A stretch of DNA of 64,000 nt from a bacterium (lineage in GTDB: Bacteria > UBP14 > UBA6098 > B30-G16): the NCBI GenBank assembly GCA_030613005.1, contig JAUWMV010000007.1, positions 25,486-89,485 of the forward strand. Direction: 5' to 3'. Below the pieces are notes generated by a model, which searched no databases, had not been told where the DNA came from, and was given only the letters and a program-made list of their open reading frames with translations. Of this stretch, positions 45,073 to 53,900 are shown one piece after another. The position numbers and the translations under genes are program-made. Within the stretch, counting starts at the first letter, position 1; each line of letters begins with the position of its first letter.

Positions 45073-45465
45073 TTACTTCTTCACTGCGGAAGCAAGAAAG
45101 CCACCGATTATAGAAAATATGGGTTTAAGGGTCTTTGTTGTTGGGTCAACCTCAACACCAAAGTTCTCTAATGCTGTAGCACCAAGCAAGAATAGAGATT
45201 TATTCGGAGCAAAAATTATCGGGCAGGTAACAGGACCCTCTAAACCTTCAATATCAAAATTACAGAAGCCGAATAGTCTGTTATCTGTTCTACCATCTGC
45301 TAAAATCAGGTTTCTGCGACCTGTGGGTTCAACCTGAATTTTCGCAAGCCAATCTTCAGGAATAAATGTATAAAGTGCTCCTGTATCTACCCAGAATTCG
45401 TGTTCAAAAAACAGATTTGGCTTCTTTGTATTAGATACTCTAACCTTTTTCTTAAGCATACCCAT
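45073..45465 (-). CDS. Retropepsin-like (clan AA) aspartic protease
   Basis: The 130-residue product has one catalytic aspartate motif, FWVDTGALYTFIP (D27-T-G-A), and the later LLGATALENFGVEVDPTTKT, the second hallmark of single-domain clan AA proteases that work as dimers. Between them, NLILADGRTDNRLFGF forms the flap region. There is no signal peptide. It lies 208 bases downstream of the putative RiPP precursor on the same strand and has its own promoter, so a leader-peptide cleavage role is possible but unproven. Similar stand-alone proteases also occur next to toxin-antitoxin genes; hicBA follows 204 bases downstream. Confidence 0.8.
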   Translation of the reverse strand: MGMLKKKVRVSNTKKPNLFFEHEFWVDTGALYTFIPEDWLAKIQVEPTGRRNLILADGRTDNRLFGFCNFDIEGLEGPVTCPIIFAPNKSLFLLGATALENFGVEVDPTTKTLKPIFSIIGGFLASAVKK

Positions 45466-45502
45466 AGAATTCCATCGATTTAAAAATAATAATTTCTAAT
45501 TA

Positions 45503-45530
45503 AATATACACATTAATAATTTGCTGTCAA
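45503..45530 (-). promoter_or_regulatory. Promoter for the retropepsin-like protease gene
   Basis: On the minus strand, perfect TTGACA (45530-45525) and TATATT (45508-45503; five of six) are 16 bases apart, ending 37 bases before the protease start. The rest of the gap up to the RiPP precursor is AT-rich without clear structure. Confidence 0.55.
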
Positions 45531-45673
45531 GTAAACGATTAAACCTAAAAGAATATTTTTGAATCATGATTCATTGTTTGCAGTTAATTTGATATAAATT
45601 AAGCAATTTGCTCTCAATTGAATTCAATTAAATGAAACTACAATTAAATTAGGGAACACTCGAATCCAGTAAA

Positions 45674-45838
45674 TTATTCAGGAGGGCATGCACATTGTAT
45701 GTGTATATTGCAGCCATTGCCGCAAGCACAGCCCATAACAGAATTACCCGCAGGAAATTGCGGAAACTCAAGTATCCTTATGAATAACTCAGGTACTTGT
45801 GTTACGTTTAGCTCAGTTACTCTGATTTCATCAGCCAT
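45674..45838 (-). CDS. Putative RiPP precursor peptide with five-cysteine core
   Basis: A 54-codon gene lies 18 bases after the radical SAM/SPASM gene, with AAGGAGG 6 bases before its ATG. The N-terminal leader is acidic and hydrophobic (MADEIRVTELNVTQVPELF, then IRILEFPQFPAGNSVM). The C-terminus is glycine and cysteine rich: GCACGNGCNIHIQCACPPE. The cysteines at 37, 39, 43, 49 and 51 make C-x-C-x3-C-x5-C-x-C, a near-symmetrical arrangement. Leader plus short cysteine core directly beside a SPASM enzyme is the standard layout of thioether-type RiPPs (sactipeptides, ranthipeptides and relatives). No Gly-Gly cleavage site is present; cleavage might occur around AGNS. I do not recognise the family. 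Confidence 0.8.
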   Translation of the reverse strand: MADEIRVTELNVTQVPELFIRILEFPQFPAGNSVMGCACGNGCNIHIQCACPPE

Positions 45839-45856
45839 ATTTTTCCTCCTTGTTAT

Positions 45857-47155
45857 TTAGGATATTGAAACTAATTGAGTGTTCCCCAATTTTAAGTCTC
45901 TAATCTTTTGGAGAGCAAACCATTTAATTCTATTATCTATATCGGCAACCACCTGCTTGCAGGAAATAATATCGCTTAACTTTTTATTTGATCTTTTTGC
46001 CAATACTCGAAGTTTTCTACATCCACCCCAGCAAATAGGAAGGTATTTACATTCTATACAGCTTTTATCCACTTCCAAAGGAACATCTCCCCAGTTTTTA
46101 TCTGACTCGCAGAAAATATTCCCTACTGAATCCTTTTCGTCAAAACTCTCTAAGGCAGTGCATTTATAAAGCCGTCCATCAGTCTGAACAAGGAAATAAG
46201 TAGATTGATCCGCATAACAATAATTATAGCGTTCAAGAAAACTGCCAAAATCAATTCTATAGCCATGTTCTATTGCATACGAATAGAATTCATCCAGAAC
46301 TTCCCTTTCCTTTTTTTGAGTAATATCAATTTTACCGCAACCCCATATCTTACGACAATACACTTGAACACGATTTCGAAATTCTTCGGGTACCTTATCA
46401 AGTAATTCAATAAGATATTCAAGATTCTCTTCATCATAATTGCAACGTAAAAGCAGGAAAGATTTCTTACATTGTTCAAGGAAGTTATTTACATTCGAAA
46501 GGATCCGATTAAATGTGGGTTTTCCAAATATTGTTTTCCGTTTTGAATTGTGATATTCATCAGGTCCGTCAAGTGTTACTTGAATCATATTTATACCAAG
46601 TAAACCCAACATTTTCGATGTTTCTATGTCAAGTAAATATCCATTTGTTGTTAATTCATAGTATGATCTCATTTGAGGATAATTATTCTTTAAAATGTTA
46701 CAGAAATTAAGCATTTCAAAGACAATTTCAGAAGCACAAAGAGGTTCACCTCCAAAAAAGGATAAATTTAAAAGTGAGAGTTTGGCAGCTCGCTTCTCGA
46801 TTAAGGTTTTTATTCTTTCAATAACATCTCTCCTCATTATCCCCTTTCTTTCCCGCTCATAGCAGTAGCTGCAATTAAAATTGCAACCCATTGAGGGAAT
46901 TAAAGTAAGAGATAAAACATCTTCACGGTTATTCCACAATCTATAAAGTCTCGATGCTGCTTCAATCTCATTAAAATCCTCATTTACGATGAAAAATCGC
47001 TCCTTTAGTAAATGAAATGTTTTCTCTGAAAGCAAATGGATGTTCTCAGGTAGTTTATTGCATTCTAGAAGTAAAAGATTTCGATATAATAAATTATATA
47101 ACAAAAATTTATTTTCATCTATGCTAACTTTAATATTGTATCTTGACCATTTCAT
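45857..47155 (-). CDS. Radical SAM/SPASM peptide maturase
   Basis: Counting from the ATG at 47155 (a TTG at 47164 is the alternative; neither has a clear ribosome binding site), the first 60 residues resemble the leader-binding region of peptide-modifying radical SAM enzymes (ENKFLLYNLLYRNLLLLECN). The SAM cluster motif is CNFNCSYC (C91, C95, C98), followed by LSFFGGEPL and TTNGYLL. The SPASM domain has C313-x13-G-x4-C332, C366-x2-C369-x5-C375-x3-C379 and a last C399, enough for two auxiliary clusters. The ELTTNGYLL and VTLDGP strands complete the barrel. It probably crosslinks cysteine sulfur to carbon in the peptide encoded 18 bases downstream. Confidence 0.87.
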   Translation of the reverse strand: MKWSRYNIKVSIDENKFLLYNLLYRNLLLLECNKLPENIHLLSEKTFHLLKERFFIVNEDFNEIEAASRLYRLWNNREDVLSLTLIPSMGCNFNCSYCYERERKGIMRRDVIERIKTLIEKRAAKLSLLNLSFFGGEPLCASEIVFEMLNFCNILKNNYPQMRSYYELTTNGYLLDIETSKMLGLLGINMIQVTLDGPDEYHNSKRKTIFGKPTFNRILSNVNNFLEQCKKSFLLLRCNYDEENLEYLIELLDKVPEEFRNRVQVYCRKIWGCGKIDITQKKEREVLDEFYSYAIEHGYRIDFGSFLERYNYCYADQSTYFLVQTDGRLYKCTALESFDEKDSVGNIFCESDKNWGDVPLEVDKSCIECKYLPICWGGCRKLRVLAKRSNKKLSDIISCKQVVADIDNRIKWFALQKIRDLKLGNTQLVSIS

Positions 47156-47183
47156 TATTATCAAAATAATCGGTAATTTAAAA

Positions 47184-47331
47184 AATCAAGCAAATAGTGT
47201 TTGGAAAGTATACAAAAAATTTACTTCTTCACTGCGGAAGCAAGAATAGAGATTTATTCGAAGCAAAAATTACTTTTCCCACTCAAAGAATAACTTCTTT
47301 TTTAGTGACCTGCATCGTCCCAGGTTATTTC
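47184..47331. repeat. Decayed repeat related to the retropepsin gene 3-prime end, copy 2
   Basis: The stretch matches 45036-45098 and then about 45184-45217, with the intervening 94 bases missing between AAGCAAGAA direct repeats. Its right half (47269-47331) matches copy 1 at 44329-44392. It lies immediately upstream of the radical SAM gene and runs into the stop of the cohesin-like gene, so related sequence bounds the RiPP cassette on both sides. Confidence 0.6.
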
Positions 47332-48116
47332 AGAAAAAGGACCTGCTTTGCAATTGATCTATTGCCCACAGTCATCCGTACTAAATACATCCCGGAACAT
47401 ACGGATTTGCTTGGTTGCCAGACACAAATCCTTTTTATCCCTCGGACATCTCTCCCTTGGTAAGATGGAGAAACAGAGGGAGTTTCCCAGACTATTTTGC
47501 CGTTTAGGTCGAATATCTCTATCTTAGCCGTCTTCGGCGCAGAAATAGTAACAGCCGAATTAAACGGGTTCGGGTAAATATACAATTCATACGATTCAGG
47601 CAGATTTGTTGTTTCCTTTTCCAAAATTTGACTTGTATCCGTAGCTACGTATCCAGATTGCTTTGTATGAGGAATTATATGGACAGCACTATCATAAAAT
47701 CTAGTTGAATCAAATTGAAGAACGGTGATTGGTAATGCAGTGTCTATCATCATGTATCTAACTTGCATAAGCTGCATAGGTCCGTCAACACCACCGAATC
47801 CCAATATAGCGCAATCAAACCAAGCCCAACCCTCGCTGGAATCAACATTGGAAGGCATAAACAGTTTTGAACGACCTGGTGCCCAACTGCCATCCGATGC
47901 GGAAATGTATACTATTATATCTGGATCATGTACTACCTGTAAGCTGTATCCGTGCAAATCAAGACAGGTAGAATCGACCCATATTTCAATAGTAAAAGTG
48001 TCGTTAATACTAACATAGCTCGTTTCAGGTGAAATATAAAGCATACTATCTATGCTACCCAGTGCGCAACTTGCTGATATAAGTATAAATATGAATACAA
48101 TATGTATTGATTTCAT
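47325..48116 (-). CDS. Exported cohesin-like protein with type A sorting domain
   Basis: The 263-residue protein has a signal peptide (to about ALGS) and then a cohesin-like beta-sandwich: SPETSYVSINDTFTIEIWVD, LDLHGYSLQVVHDPDII and MQVRYMMIDTALP. The last 85 residues form a type A sorting domain (IYPNPFNSAVTISAPKTAKI, EIFDLNGKIVW, GMYLVRMTVG, KQVLFLK). AAAGGAG lies upstream of the ATG. Cohesin-like domains bind dockerins, and the two large proteins encoded just upstream carry dockerin-like EF-hand pairs, so the products could pair on the cell surface. Confidence 0.82.
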   Translation of the reverse strand: MKSIHIVFIFILISASCALGSIDSMLYISPETSYVSINDTFTIEIWVDSTCLDLHGYSLQVVHDPDIIVYISASDGSWAPGRSKLFMPSNVDSSEGWAWFDCAILGFGGVDGPMQLMQVRYMMIDTALPITVLQFDSTRFYDSAVHIIPHTKQSGYVATDTSQILEKETTNLPESYELYIYPNPFNSAVTISAPKTAKIEIFDLNGKIVWETPSVSPSYQGRDVRGIKRICVWQPSKSVCSGMYLVRMTVGNRSIAKQVLFLK

Positions 48117-48133
48117 TTTTACTATTCTCCTTT

Positions 48134-48200
48134 ATTTCTGCGGAGGTAGCAATCGTATACCACCCCCGCATTTACTGTTTCTATTACTGTTACTTGATTA
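48134..48200 (-). repeat. Post-gene repeat with hairpin, copy A (twin at 50910-50977)
   Basis: The end of the 48190 gene and the spacer after it are nearly identical to 50910-50977, after the larger paralogue. In transcript sense each spacer contains GCGGGGGTGG, a TATACGATTG loop and CYACCTCCGC, a near-perfect 10-bp stem with a G-U pair. There is no T tract. It may protect or process mRNA between the linked genes. Confidence 0.6.
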
Positions 48201-50898
48201 ATGTAATCCTGCTCGAGGTGCTGAAATCTTCTGCGCTCATTCTCACTATATATGTACCGCTGGAAACTGTTCCTCCGGAATTGTCCAAGCCGCCCCAAAT
48301 AATGCTGTGAAGTCCAGTTTCGAATTCGTCGTCGCACAGTGTTGCTATCGTGCGACCTGTGAGGTCATGTATTTCAATGCGCACTTTCGCTTCATAAGGA
48401 ACACTGAAGTTAATTGCAGTCGTAGCGTTGAACGGATTCGGTGTTGCGCCGATCAGTGCGAACTCTGAAGGCAATGCTGTTACTTCTTCTTTGTTCAGCA
48501 CAAACGGTACATCGTTGTTGCCCATATCGCGAAGGATAACATTGCTAACCGATGTCACGCCGTTGCCCCTCAGCTTAAGCGTGAATAACGTTCCTTCATC
48601 ATTAATTGGCTCGGTTTGATGTCCTATAACTGCAAGGTCCACATCCACGAAGCCTTCGCGCTGGCGACTCTCGATGAATATAGATTCTTCGCGTTTAAGT
48701 AGTTCTCCGGGTATGACTTCGACAAGCTCGTAACCGGGCGTCTCGATAGTGAAGCTCCCAGCTCGCAGTTGCACATCATGTGCATCGACTCTGACCGGGA
48801 GATACGTATATTCTCCGTCGTCCTTATTCTCTGCCCAGATGTTTACAGGCGTATTCGAAATGGGAAGTAATTTTGCATATCCACCAGAGTGCGAGTATGA
48901 CCAGGTGATGGAAAATATGCATAGGTCTTCGAACTCAATTATCCCATCGCCACCATTAGCTGAAGCATCTATGCCGTCTGTAGGGAAAGTAAACACCCAC
49001 GAGTCTTCTGTCGGACCAATGTCGCATTTGTTGCAGAACAAGCCAGCCGGGCTCACAGACCAGTAGGATGTGGTGAATAGATTCATGTCGTAACCTTCTA
49101 TCAGCCCATCGCCTGTATTTGGATTTGTGAAGCCACCATCACCGACATCTCCGAGGTAGAACTTGAATGTCGAATTGTGCGATGTCTTTGCTAGCTCATA
49201 TTGGCGAAGATCGGTGGTATTGAAGTAGCGGACCGATATGACCTCAAGTGAAACCTCCCCGTAGCCTGGATTTGCTAAAGTAAACGGAATTTTTGCCACA
49301 TACAGCTTTCCATCCGTCGTATCACCTTCATCCACAGTGCTCGACACATCACTAGTTTGAAAGGTAACAATTTGATTGTCGCCTGAAAAAGTGGAATTAT
49401 AGAGGAATAAACCCGAAGCGAATAAATCTCCATACTCCGGAGTGCCCATCGTAAGCTTATTTTTATCGAAAATTATCTTGAAATCAAGCGCAGCAATGCC
49501 ATGTGGAGCATACACACCGGGCGTTACATAAACCGTTGCGTTACCGCTCTCGTAGTAACCGTCGTCATTGGGACTCCCTGCAGGACGCGCAGAAGTCCAT
49601 GTCGGGTAGATAAGGTCATCGTATGCTGCTTCTGTAGCCTCGGAAGAAGGATCGCCATCGAGGAATATATGTATCGGGTTTTCTGGGTCAACGATGACTA
49701 TATCAGTGAAGTGGTTGATGGTGAATTCAATTGTACCGCTGGTTCCAGAACCTGTGACGGTACACGGTACAAGTATCCACTCTTCGCTCGTGGTCGAGTA
49801 ATACGCTACATAAAGATCCGCTGCAGTGAACCCCGTTATATCGACCCCGGTAATAGTGATAGTTACATCGAATGTGCCGTTTACCATATCGGAGAAGAAA
49901 GAAAGAGATATTGGCACGACGTCGCTAGCCGTAACACCATCGGGTAAATCACCTGAGGGAATACCCGGATCCGCATCCTCGCGGGAAACACTAACCCAAC
50001 CGCCACCAGGAGGGAGTGTACCGAAATTCAAGGTTATGTCATCAGAAGCACCACCGAGAGTGTTATAACCATAATCGGTACCTGTTGCTGTTACGTTTCC
50101 CTTACGAGCCCAGGGAGTAAAATCCACATTTGCGGTTGCATCATTGTTACCGCCAACACCAGGCTTGCCAATATCTGTGCCGGTTCCATCGGAGCCCCAG
50201 TAGTTGTTCTCGGCGTCTATCGATGAACCAGTAGTGTTGTAAACGCCATGAGTGGTATTATCGGTTATTTCACAGTTATTGATAGTCGCTTTTCCGCTGG
50301 ATTCTACAAGTATTCCATTGACATAATTCTGCACAATGAAACCCGTAATGGTCGCAACTGCAGAAGCACCGCTAACTTTAACCCCGTCACCCATACTCTT
50401 ATCCAGAACCGGAGCATTTATACCTCTCAATTTCAAGGATTTTGCAATAATTACATTCTCGGCATAAGTTCCTGCAAGTACATTGACCGTGCCACCGGAA
50501 GATACCAGTAATACGCCGTCTTGTATCTTGGCGCCGATGGCTCCTTTCTGATCGATATTAACAGTAGCTGCTGTAATTCCTGATGATGCAGAGACCACTG
50601 CACCATTAGTTAGGGTAAAACTTGTTGCATTGGGATTACCCGAACCACACAATGTGAGATTTTTATTGATTGTTACGTTCTCGGGATATGTACCCGCCGC
50701 GACATTGATGACATCACCAGATAAAACCGTATTGACGGCATGCTGTATTGTTAGCCATGCATGAGCAGCATCGTTAGCAGAACCATCATTGCTGTCGTTA
50801 CCATCGGTTCGAACATAGAAATCAGTCGCCCATGCACTTCCTATGCACATAACCAGAGAGAGTATCATTACTATAACTGAAAATTTCATCTTAAACAT
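48190..50898 (-). CDS. Exported beta-helix/cohesin/dockerin-like protein with sorting domain, smaller paralogue
   Basis: The start is the ATG at 50898 (AAAGGGG upstream), opening MFKMKFSVIVMILSLVMCIG with a signal peptide to SAWA. Residues 25-260 are a right-handed parallel beta-helix (DUF1565/NosD type: WLTIQHAVNTVLSGDVINVA). A Ca-like immunoglobulin region follows, then a cohesin-like domain (VYVTPGVYAPHGIAALDFKI), paired EF-hand loops resembling dockerin (GDVGDGGFTN, GLIEGYDMNLF, NGGDGIIEFEDL) and a type A CTD (ATPNPFNATTAINFSV, EIHDLTGRTIA, GTYIVRM). From about residue 290 to the end it is nearly identical to the next gene. Composition is richer in G and C than neighbouring genes. Confidence 0.88.
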   Translation of the reverse strand: MFKMKFSVIVMILSLVMCIGSAWATDFYVRTDGNDSNDGSANDAAHAWLTIQHAVNTVLSGDVINVAAGTYPENVTINKNLTLCGSGNPNATSFTLTNGAVVSASSGITAATVNIDQKGAIGAKIQDGVLLVSSGGTVNVLAGTYAENVIIAKSLKLRGINAPVLDKSMGDGVKVSGASAVATITGFIVQNYVNGILVESSGKATINNCEITDNTTHGVYNTTGSSIDAENNYWGSDGTGTDIGKPGVGGNNDATANVDFTPWARKGNVTATGTDYGYNTLGGASDDITLNFGTLPPGGGWVSVSREDADPGIPSGDLPDGVTASDVVPISLSFFSDMVNGTFDVTITITGVDITGFTAADLYVAYYSTTSEEWILVPCTVTGSGTSGTIEFTINHFTDIVIVDPENPIHIFLDGDPSSEATEAAYDDLIYPTWTSARPAGSPNDDGYYESGNATVYVTPGVYAPHGIAALDFKIIFDKNKLTMGTPEYGDLFASGLFLYNSTFSGDNQIVTFQTSDVSSTVDEGDTTDGKLYVAKIPFTLANPGYGEVSLEVISVRYFNTTDLRQYELAKTSHNSTFKFYLGDVGDGGFTNPNTGDGLIEGYDMNLFTTSYWSVSPAGLFCNKCDIGPTEDSWVFTFPTDGIDASANGGDGIIEFEDLCIFSITWSYSHSGGYAKLLPISNTPVNIWAENKDDGEYTYLPVRVDAHDVQLRAGSFTIETPGYELVEVIPGELLKREESIFIESRQREGFVDVDLAVIGHQTEPINDEGTLFTLKLRGNGVTSVSNVILRDMGNNDVPFVLNKEEVTALPSEFALIGATPNPFNATTAINFSVPYEAKVRIEIHDLTGRTIATLCDDEFETGLHSIIWGGLDNSGGTVSSGTYIVRMSAEDFSTSSRITLIK

Positions 50899-50909
50899 AT
50901 TTTCCCCTT

Positions 50910-50977
50910 TATTTCTGCGGAGGTGGCAATCGTATACCACCCCCGTATTTACAGTTTCTATTACAGTTACTTGATTA
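50910..50977 (-). repeat. Post-gene repeat with hairpin, copy B
   Basis: This is the near-identical twin of 48134-48200. The minus-strand transcript can fold GCGG-rich and CCGC-rich arms around TATACGATTG. It separates the two large paralogues and probably came with their duplication. Confidence 0.6.
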
Positions 50978-53900
50978 ATGTAATCCTGCTCGAGGTGCTG
51001 AAATCTTCAGCGCTCATTCTCACGATATATGTACCGCTGGAAACTGATCCTCCGGAATTGTCCGAGCCGTTCCAAATAATGCTGTGACGTCCAGTTTCGA
51101 ATTCGTCGTCGACCAGTGTCGCTATCGTGCGACCTGTTAGGTCATGTATTTCAATGCGCACTTTCGCTTCATAAGGTACACTGAAGTTAATCGCAGTCGT
51201 AGCATTGAACGGATTCGGTGTTGCACCGATCAGTGCGAACTCTGAAGGCAATGCTGCCACTTCTTCTTTGTTCAGCACAAACGGGACATCGTTGTTGCCC
51301 ATGTCACGAAGGATAACGTTGCTAACCGATGTCACACCGTTGCCCTTTAGCTTGAGAGTGAATAAGGTTCCGTCGTCATTAATCGGCTCGGTTTGATGGC
51401 CTATAACTGCAAGGTCCACATCCACGAAGCCTTCGCGCTGGCGGCTATCGATGAAAATAGGTTCTTCGCGTTTAAGCAGTTCTCCGGCAATGACTTCGAC
51501 AAGCTCGAAACCGGGCGTCTCGATTGTGAAGCTCCCAGCTCTCAGTTGTGCATTACTTGCATCGACTCTGACCTGAACATAGGTATATTCTCCGCCGTCC
51601 TTATTCTCTGCCCAGATGTTTACAGGCATATTCGAATTGGGTGCAAGTTTTGGATATGCATCCGATGCCGAATAACCCCAGCTAATAGAGAATATGCACA
51701 GGTCTTCGAACCCGATTACACCATCGCCGCCGTTTGCTGAAGGTGTGGTGCCGTCCGTAGGCCAGGTGAATACCCATGTATCCTCTGTAGGACCTATATC
51801 GCATTTATCAAGGAAATTAGCGTCTGTGCCGTTGACTGCCCAGTAAGCTGTGGTCCAGATATTCAGATCATAGCCTTCTACATGTCCATCACCCACGGTT
51901 GGGACTGAGCCGCTAGTTTTTCCGACATCACCGAGGTAGAACTTGAATGACGCATCGTGTGGTGTCTTCGCAAGCCCGTATTGCTTCGATTCGCTGGTGT
52001 TCCAATAACGAACATATATGACCTCAAGGGAAACTTCGCCGAATCCAGGGCTTGCAAGAGTGAAGGGAAGATCAGCGAGATATAACTTTCCGTCAGTTGT
52101 TTTACCCTCTACAAGTGGACTCAAATTAGCTGTGTGAATTGTGTATGTCGTTGTATTGCCGTCGATTGTTGGAGTATCATAACTCATAACACCACTAGTA
52201 CCAAACAAATTAGCGATACCACCTTGTACAGGTGCTGACATTGCAAGTTTTGTATTATCGTAGCTAATCTTGAAATCTACTGCTGCAATATTGTGTGCGG
52301 CATATACACCAGGCGTAACGTAAATATGTGCGCTGCCGGTCTCGTAGTAACCGTCGTCGAAACCAGCGTCATCTGCTTCTTGGTCCCATGTCGGGTAGAT
52401 GATACTGTCATAATCTGCTTCTGCAGCCACGGAAGTAGGATCGCCATCGAGGAAGATATGTATCGGGTTATCTGGGTCAACGATGATTATATCGGTAAAG
52501 TGGTTCAGCGTGAATACGATACGTGGTGGATCACCAGAATTAGGATCATCAGCTGCATAATATGTGCACGGCACAAGAATCCCCTCCTCGCTCGTGGTCG
52601 AGTAATATGCAATATAAAGGTTGCCAGTCTCGTAACCGGAAAGGTCGATTCCAGTCATATCTATTGTAACAGTTACTTCGAACGAGCCGTTTTCCATATC
52701 GGTGAAGAAAGAAAGAGATATGGGCACGACATCGCCAGACCCCACACCATCGGGTAATTCATCGGCGGGAATGCCTGGAACCGCATTCTCGCGAGAAATA
52801 CTAACCCAACCGCCACCGGGTGGAAGTGTGCTGAAATTCAAGGTTATGTCATCATTACCATCACCGTCGGTGTCATAATCATAATCGGTAACTGTTGCGG
52901 TTACGTTTCCTTTGCGAGACCAGGGAGTATAATCGACATAGTCGCTTACGGCATTGTTACTTCCAACACCAGGCTTACCAAGATCTGCGCCGCTTCCATC
53001 GGAACCCCAGTAGTTGTTCTTGGCATCAAGAATGAAGCCATTGGTGGGAGTGCCTAATACTTGAGCACCGTAGCCGACATTGTCGTAAATGCAGTTGCAG
53101 TGGGCTACAATATTTGATGTGCTGCCAAGTTGTTGTGTATTAGACCAACCAAGATAAAATGCTCCAGTAAGATCTATACGGATACCATCACCAGAACCAA
53201 ATGCACTACCACCATCACGAGCTGCATTACCATTGTCATGTATGTTATTTCCTGTAATAGTGTGGTTTTTGTTCATAGGTCCAAAATAAATGCCGTTTTT
53301 ATCGTTGTCGTATATCTCGTTGTTTGTGATGGTGACGCCATCTACAAAGCCAGCATTTTCTTCTAGACCAGGGTCCGTTTCGCCCACATCTACGTAATCT
53401 CTGACGAATGCTATGCCTTCACCATACTTTAGATTGGCGTTGCCTCCAATATGTCCAACACCGTTTCCATAAATACGGTTATTGTCGATTGTCGCTCCGC
53501 TCTGGGCACCTGAAAGTTCTATACCACTACGAGCCGAGTAGCAAATGTCGTTATTTTGAATAGTTGTCCCACTAAGATCTGCTTTGCCAGGACCGGCTGG
53601 AGGAATCCCACCTGTGCCATAAGCTGTTCCCCAGATAAAGACATTGTTACCATTACCGTAAGTACCATGTATTTTATTACCGGTTATGGTAGCACTTATT
53701 GTATGCCCATAGCCAGCTGTTAAGCGTATGCCATGTCGACCTTTTACACGGGGGGTTTCTTGTCCCATGTTTGGACCAATGACATTATTTTCGATAGTAA
53801 TTCCTGTCATTGTAGCTTCTGTTCCTACAGGTCTTAACTCAATAAGGTTATTGTAATTGTTTCCACTATGGTAATCTCTATCAAGTGCTTCAATAACAAA

